Assembly: GCA_029261255.1 (NCBI GenBank)
Contig: JAJDBQ010000081.1
Location: 1-35,875, forward strand
Reading direction: 5' to 3'
From: Nitrospirales bacterium
GTDB lineage: Bacteria > Nitrospirota > Nitrospiria > Nitrospirales > UBA8639
DNA: 35,875 nucleotides
Part shown: positions 33,144-35,875 of the stretch, piece after piece
How the letters are laid out: each line of letters begins with the position of its first letter
Position numbering within the stretch: position 1 is the first letter of the stretch
The notes under the pieces: model-generated
What the model saw: the letters and a program-made list of their open reading frames with translations, nothing else
Told to the model about the DNA's origin: nothing
Database searches by the model: none
Made by a program: the position numbers and the translations under genes

Positions 33144-33887
33144 ATGAGTAAAGTGTATGAGGCTCTGCTATATGCCTCCGAAGGTCAGCAGGAGCTGTTG
33201 AAGGTCGTTCGGATAGAACGACCACGTTCGCAGCCTGTTGTCCTCTCTAGCTTACCTGCGCTGAGAATGAAGCGGGAGATGGTTCAACTTCAGCAACACC
33301 TTGCCAGTCTTATTCCTGACCCACAGGACAATATTCTTCAATTTATTAGCAGCCGGAACCAAGAAGGAGTTTCGACCATTGTTCGAGAGTTTGCAAGAGT
33401 ATTGGTTGAATTGAAAGGTAAATCGGTATTACTCGTAGATGGGGATTCCGAAAAGTTGACTCAACATTATACTCTTGGGATTGAACCCAAAATGCCTTTG
33501 CAGCAAATCATGAATAGTGGTGGTAATTTAGATCAGGTGATCACTCCAGTCATGGATTCGCGCTTGTTTCTTGCTAGGTTATTTGAAAGTAAGCAACAAG
33601 CCGTTCAACTTGCTAGCTCTGCCAGCCAAGAAAATTTATGGACGCATATACGCAAAAAATTCGACATGATTGTTATTGATGCTGCACCGATTGATATCTC
33701 GGATGAGAGCTTAGGGTTGTGCGCGGTAGTAGATGGAGTCGTGATGGTTGTAGAAGCAGAAAAAACACGTGCTAAGGTGATCTCTCACCTCAAAGCCCGG
33801 ATTGAGCAGAGTGGTGGAAATCTCCTCGGTATGGTCTTTAATAATCAGCGCCATTACATTCCCAAGTGGCTCTATCAGCGATTATGA
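33144..33887 (+). CDS. CpsD/BY-kinase-like ATPase with altered Walker A
   Basis: 247 residues, cytoplasmic, of the CpsD/CapB/XrtA-associated tyrosine-kinase family that couples with Wzz-like proteins in polysaccharide export. It has Walker A' VLLVDGDSEK (95-104) and Walker B MIVIDAAPI (DMIVIDAAPIDIS). The Walker A loop reads RNQEGVSTI (72-80), with valine at 76 in place of the essential lysine of GEGKST. The C-terminus (NNQRHYIPKWLYQRL) has only two tyrosines, not a full tyrosine cluster. The start has GAGGAAT upstream. It may be a pseudo-kinase partner of the Wzz protein that follows. Confidence 0.85.
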   Translation: MSKVYEALLYASEGQQELLKVVRIERPRSQPVVLSSLPALRMKREMVQLQQHLASLIPDPQDNILQFISSRNQEGVSTIVREFARVLVELKGKSVLLVDGDSEKLTQHYTLGIEPKMPLQQIMNSGGNLDQVITPVMDSRLFLARLFESKQQAVQLASSASQENLWTHIRKKFDMIVIDAAPIDISDESLGLCAVVDGVVMVVEAEKTRAKVISHLKARIEQSGGNLLGMVFNNQRHYIPKWLYQRL

Positions 33888-33968
33888 ATCTATGATTAAT
33901 GTAACAATATTAGCTATAGCGTGCCTCAGATATAAGTGTCTACTACTCTGGTTCTCGTCGTATTGAAT

Positions 33969-35453
33969 ATGAACAATCTTTCTTTGCAACCATCGGAACT
34001 CGAGTATCAGAGTGATTTCTTGAGGATTCGGGATATCCTCACCGTTTTTTTTAAGCATCAGCGAGAGATCATTGCGATCTTTTTGTTTTTTACGATTCTT
34101 TCCCTTCTTATTCCGATGCAGATAACGCCAATTTATCAAGTCGAGGCAAGTCTCATGGTAAAAATAGGAAGAGAGCATATGTACAATCCAGAAGTCGGTG
34201 GGCAATCTCAGAAGGTGGGATTCAATCTTCAAGCCCTCATCGCTCCAGAAATTGAAATTCTGAAGAGCCGAGATCTTAGATTGAAAGTTTTGGAAGTACT
34301 TGGAGTTGGCACTATCTATCCTGATCTTGTAAAAAAAGATTCTTTAAATGGCGCACCCTTAGAAACAGCTCAGAGCCGGATTAAGAGGAATTTAACTGTT
34401 ACGCAATCTGGGAAATCAAATGTTATACGAGTCATTTTTGAACATGACAATCCTCAAGTTGCGGCACGTATGGTAAACGTCCTCAGTGAACTCTGGAAAG
34501 AAAAGCATCTCGCCATTTTCAGTAACCCTCAGGCTTCATTTTTAGAGGAACAGGTTGAAATTTTCCGCAAAAAATTTGAACAATCAGAGACCATTCTGCA
34601 GAAATTCAAGGAAGAACATGGGATTTCTTCCATTGTGGAGCAACGGACACTTCTCCTTGATCAACGGCAAAAATTCGACAGTAGATCAAAGTTTACCGAA
34701 GACCAAATCCAGGGGGCAGGTTCAAAAATACACTCACTGAGGGGACAGTTAGAGAATATTTCTGAGTACATACCTATGTGGACTGAAAAGGAACAGTCGG
34801 ACCAGTTGATTGATTCTACACGGCAGGAGTTGCTGTCTCTTCGGCGAAAAGAACATCAATTCCTCGGTAAATACGATGAGAACAGTCGAATGGTGACTGA
34901 TATTCGTGAAGAGATAGCCCTTACTCAGGCTTATCTTGCAGAACAAGAAGCTCAAATGAAAGATGCTCAGGTGACCACTGTCAGAAATCCAGTCTCTCAA
35001 GACCTTCAGTTGACGCTCCTGACTACAGAATCAGAATTAACGTCTCTTAAGACTAAGCGAGGAGTCATTTACGGACAAATAGAAGAAATTGATCGTAAAA
35101 TTGCACGGTTGAATCGATTAGAAAAGCAATTTGATGGGCTTCAACGTGCAGTCGACAAAGACAAAGAAAATGAAAGAAATTATGTGGAAAAACTTGAAAT
35201 GGCTAATGTTTCAACACAAATGGATGATCAAAATATTGCCAATGTCAGTGTGATTCAATCAGCGTCAGCACCTAATTCACCAATTAAGCCTAGGAAGTCT
35301 TTAATCTTCTTTGTTGGGATGGTTGTGGGGCTCTTAGGAGGAATGGCGTGGGCATTTGTCTCGGAATTACTCAAGACGAGTTATATGAGGCCAGAGCAGG
35401 CTTCTCTGGAGCAAGGGATCCCTCTTCTAGTCAGCATTAGTCATAAGGCCTAA
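33969..35453 (+). CDS. Wzz/GumC-type polysaccharide chain-length protein
   Basis: 494 residues from ATG 33969; a GTG at 33936 would add 11. It has a Wzz domain at the N-terminus with a membrane helix at about 35-58 (IIAIFLFFTILSLLIP). A long periplasmic coiled coil (about 190-420) follows, and then a C-terminal membrane helix (IFFVGMVVGLLGGMAWAFVS) with a proline-rich approach (NSPIKPRKS). It is a polysaccharide co-polymerase of the PCP-2/GumC class, expected to work with the BY-kinase-like protein just upstream. No clear ribosome-binding site separates the candidate starts. Confidence 0.9.
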   Translation: MNNLSLQPSELEYQSDFLRIRDILTVFFKHQREIIAIFLFFTILSLLIPMQITPIYQVEASLMVKIGREHMYNPEVGGQSQKVGFNLQALIAPEIEILKSRDLRLKVLEVLGVGTIYPDLVKKDSLNGAPLETAQSRIKRNLTVTQSGKSNVIRVIFEHDNPQVAARMVNVLSELWKEKHLAIFSNPQASFLEEQVEIFRKKFEQSETILQKFKEEHGISSIVEQRTLLLDQRQKFDSRSKFTEDQIQGAGSKIHSLRGQLENISEYIPMWTEKEQSDQLIDSTRQELLSLRRKEHQFLGKYDENSRMVTDIREEIALTQAYLAEQEAQMKDAQVTTVRNPVSQDLQLTLLTTESELTSLKTKRGVIYGQIEEIDRKIARLNRLEKQFDGLQRAVDKDKENERNYVEKLEMANVSTQMDDQNIANVSVIQSASAPNSPIKPRKSLIFFVGMVVGLLGGMAWAFVSELLKTSYMRPEQASLEQGIPLLVSISHKA

Positions 35454-35732
35454 GCGTCGGATCCCGGTGATGCTCGTAACTTGACGCCTTACGCCAAAAG
35501 CATTGAAGTCTGAGAAAGCATTCTTTCAGGACTTAAATTCAATCGTCATATTTAAGGAAAACCAACTAAACGCGCAAATTAAATCTTGGAATGACGTCGA
35601 GAATTTATTATTGATCGATTGCGGCACTTGAAATTCAACTATCTGCGAAATCATAGCTCTGTAGTTTATCGACAATTTTAGTGCTTTGACTCGTGAGGGC
35701 GTCACGGTGGAATTGAATATTTTTGGCAACAC
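35454..35732. other. Intergenic region before IS element
   Basis: No gene is supported here. A CTTGACGCCTTACGCC tract near 35480 resembles the GGCGTAAGGCGTA tracts near 6000, suggesting the same dispersed repeat family. Short minus-strand open frames lack ribosome-binding sites. Confidence 0.5.
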
Positions 35733-35875
35733 TAAGAAGTGGTCCCCAGTCCTTGGACAGAATAATTAGGATGCTAAGTGAAATCTTCTGCGCTATATTT
35801 CTTTTCAACGAAAGGAGCAGGAGATGGCACGACGATCCCGACGGAATCATTCCCCAGCATTTAAGGCCAAGGTGG
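35733..35875 (+). mobile_element. Left end of IS3-family insertion sequence, cut by window
   Basis: The segment beginning near 35733 (AAGAAGTGGTCCCCAGTCCT) has the appearance of an IS3-family terminal repeat and is followed about 90 bases later by an orfA start. The exact outer boundary and the target duplication cannot be fixed because the other end is outside the window. Confidence 0.55.
35824..35875 (+). CDS. IS3-family transposase orfA, 3'-truncated by window edge
   Basis: ATG 35824, with AAAGGAGCAGGAG upstream, opens MARRSRRNHSPAFKAKV before the window ends. The RRNHSPAFKAKVA start is typical of IS3-family OrfA (HTH_Tnp_1) proteins, which bind the terminal repeats and make the catalytic OrfAB by frameshifting. 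Only 17 residues are visible. Confidence 0.8.
   Translation, partial: MARRSRRNHSPAFKAKV

Noticed and set aside
1-35875. CRISPR array
   Set aside because: No regularly spaced direct repeats with unique spacers were seen; the GTAAC cluster has irregular spacing and the 126-bp units are coding.

Overview
The window is bacterial and gene-dense. The backbone genes (leuA, leuB, a six-repeat NHL protein and asd in one run, then SpoIID/LytB-like, queA, a SurA-N protein, gltX, and later an exopolysaccharide cluster) recall Nitrospirota such as Nitrospira. That placement rests on gene order and protein style only, and is tentative.

Region 1 (1-9834) is core chromosome. A leucine and aspartate-family biosynthesis run (leuA fragment, leuB, NHL protein, asd) is followed by a cell-wall SpoIID-like protein, queA, a membrane-anchored SurA-N protein on the minus strand, and gltX.

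Region 2 (9835-26431) is an integrated element of about 16.6 kb. It sits in a tRNA-Gln(CUG) gene and is bounded by two identical 49-bp direct repeats (9860-9908 and 26383-26431). A tyrosine integrase lies at the right end, and paired 11-bp repeats near both ends look like integrase arm sites. The left half (plus strand) holds an AlpA/excisionase-like HTH protein, a RepA-like ATPase followed by a cluster of GTAAC/GTTAC motifs that could be a replication origin or operator array, small phage-style ORFs, a Nu1-like terminase small subunit, and two weakly recognisable virion-type proteins (decoration-like and scaffold-like). I see no large terminase, portal, major capsid or tail gene. This set fits a phage satellite (PICI-like or P4-like island) better than a complete prophage. 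The right half is accessory cargo: a 588-aa protein with a C-terminal HEPN-like R-x4-H motif, a ribbon-helix-helix protein, microproteins, unrecognised membrane proteins, a pentapeptide-TIR protein and a coiled-coil lipoprotein. The TIR and HEPN-like proteins are anti-phage defence candidates.

Region 3 (26432-29209) looks like scar tissue at the same tRNA site. It holds a lipoprotein gene interrupted by an in-frame TAG in its signal peptide, a third degenerate copy of the att sequence (27571-27616), a lidless AAA+ ATPase fragment, a small membrane protein and a short lipoprotein.

Region 4 (29210-35453) is a polysaccharide synthesis/export cluster: WecB-type UDP-GlcNAc 2-epimerase, an ExeA-type ATPase fused to two LysM domains, a CpsD/BY-kinase-like ATPase whose Walker A lysine is replaced by valine, and a Wzz/GumC-type chain-length protein. 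The window ends inside the start of an IS3-family transposase orfA.
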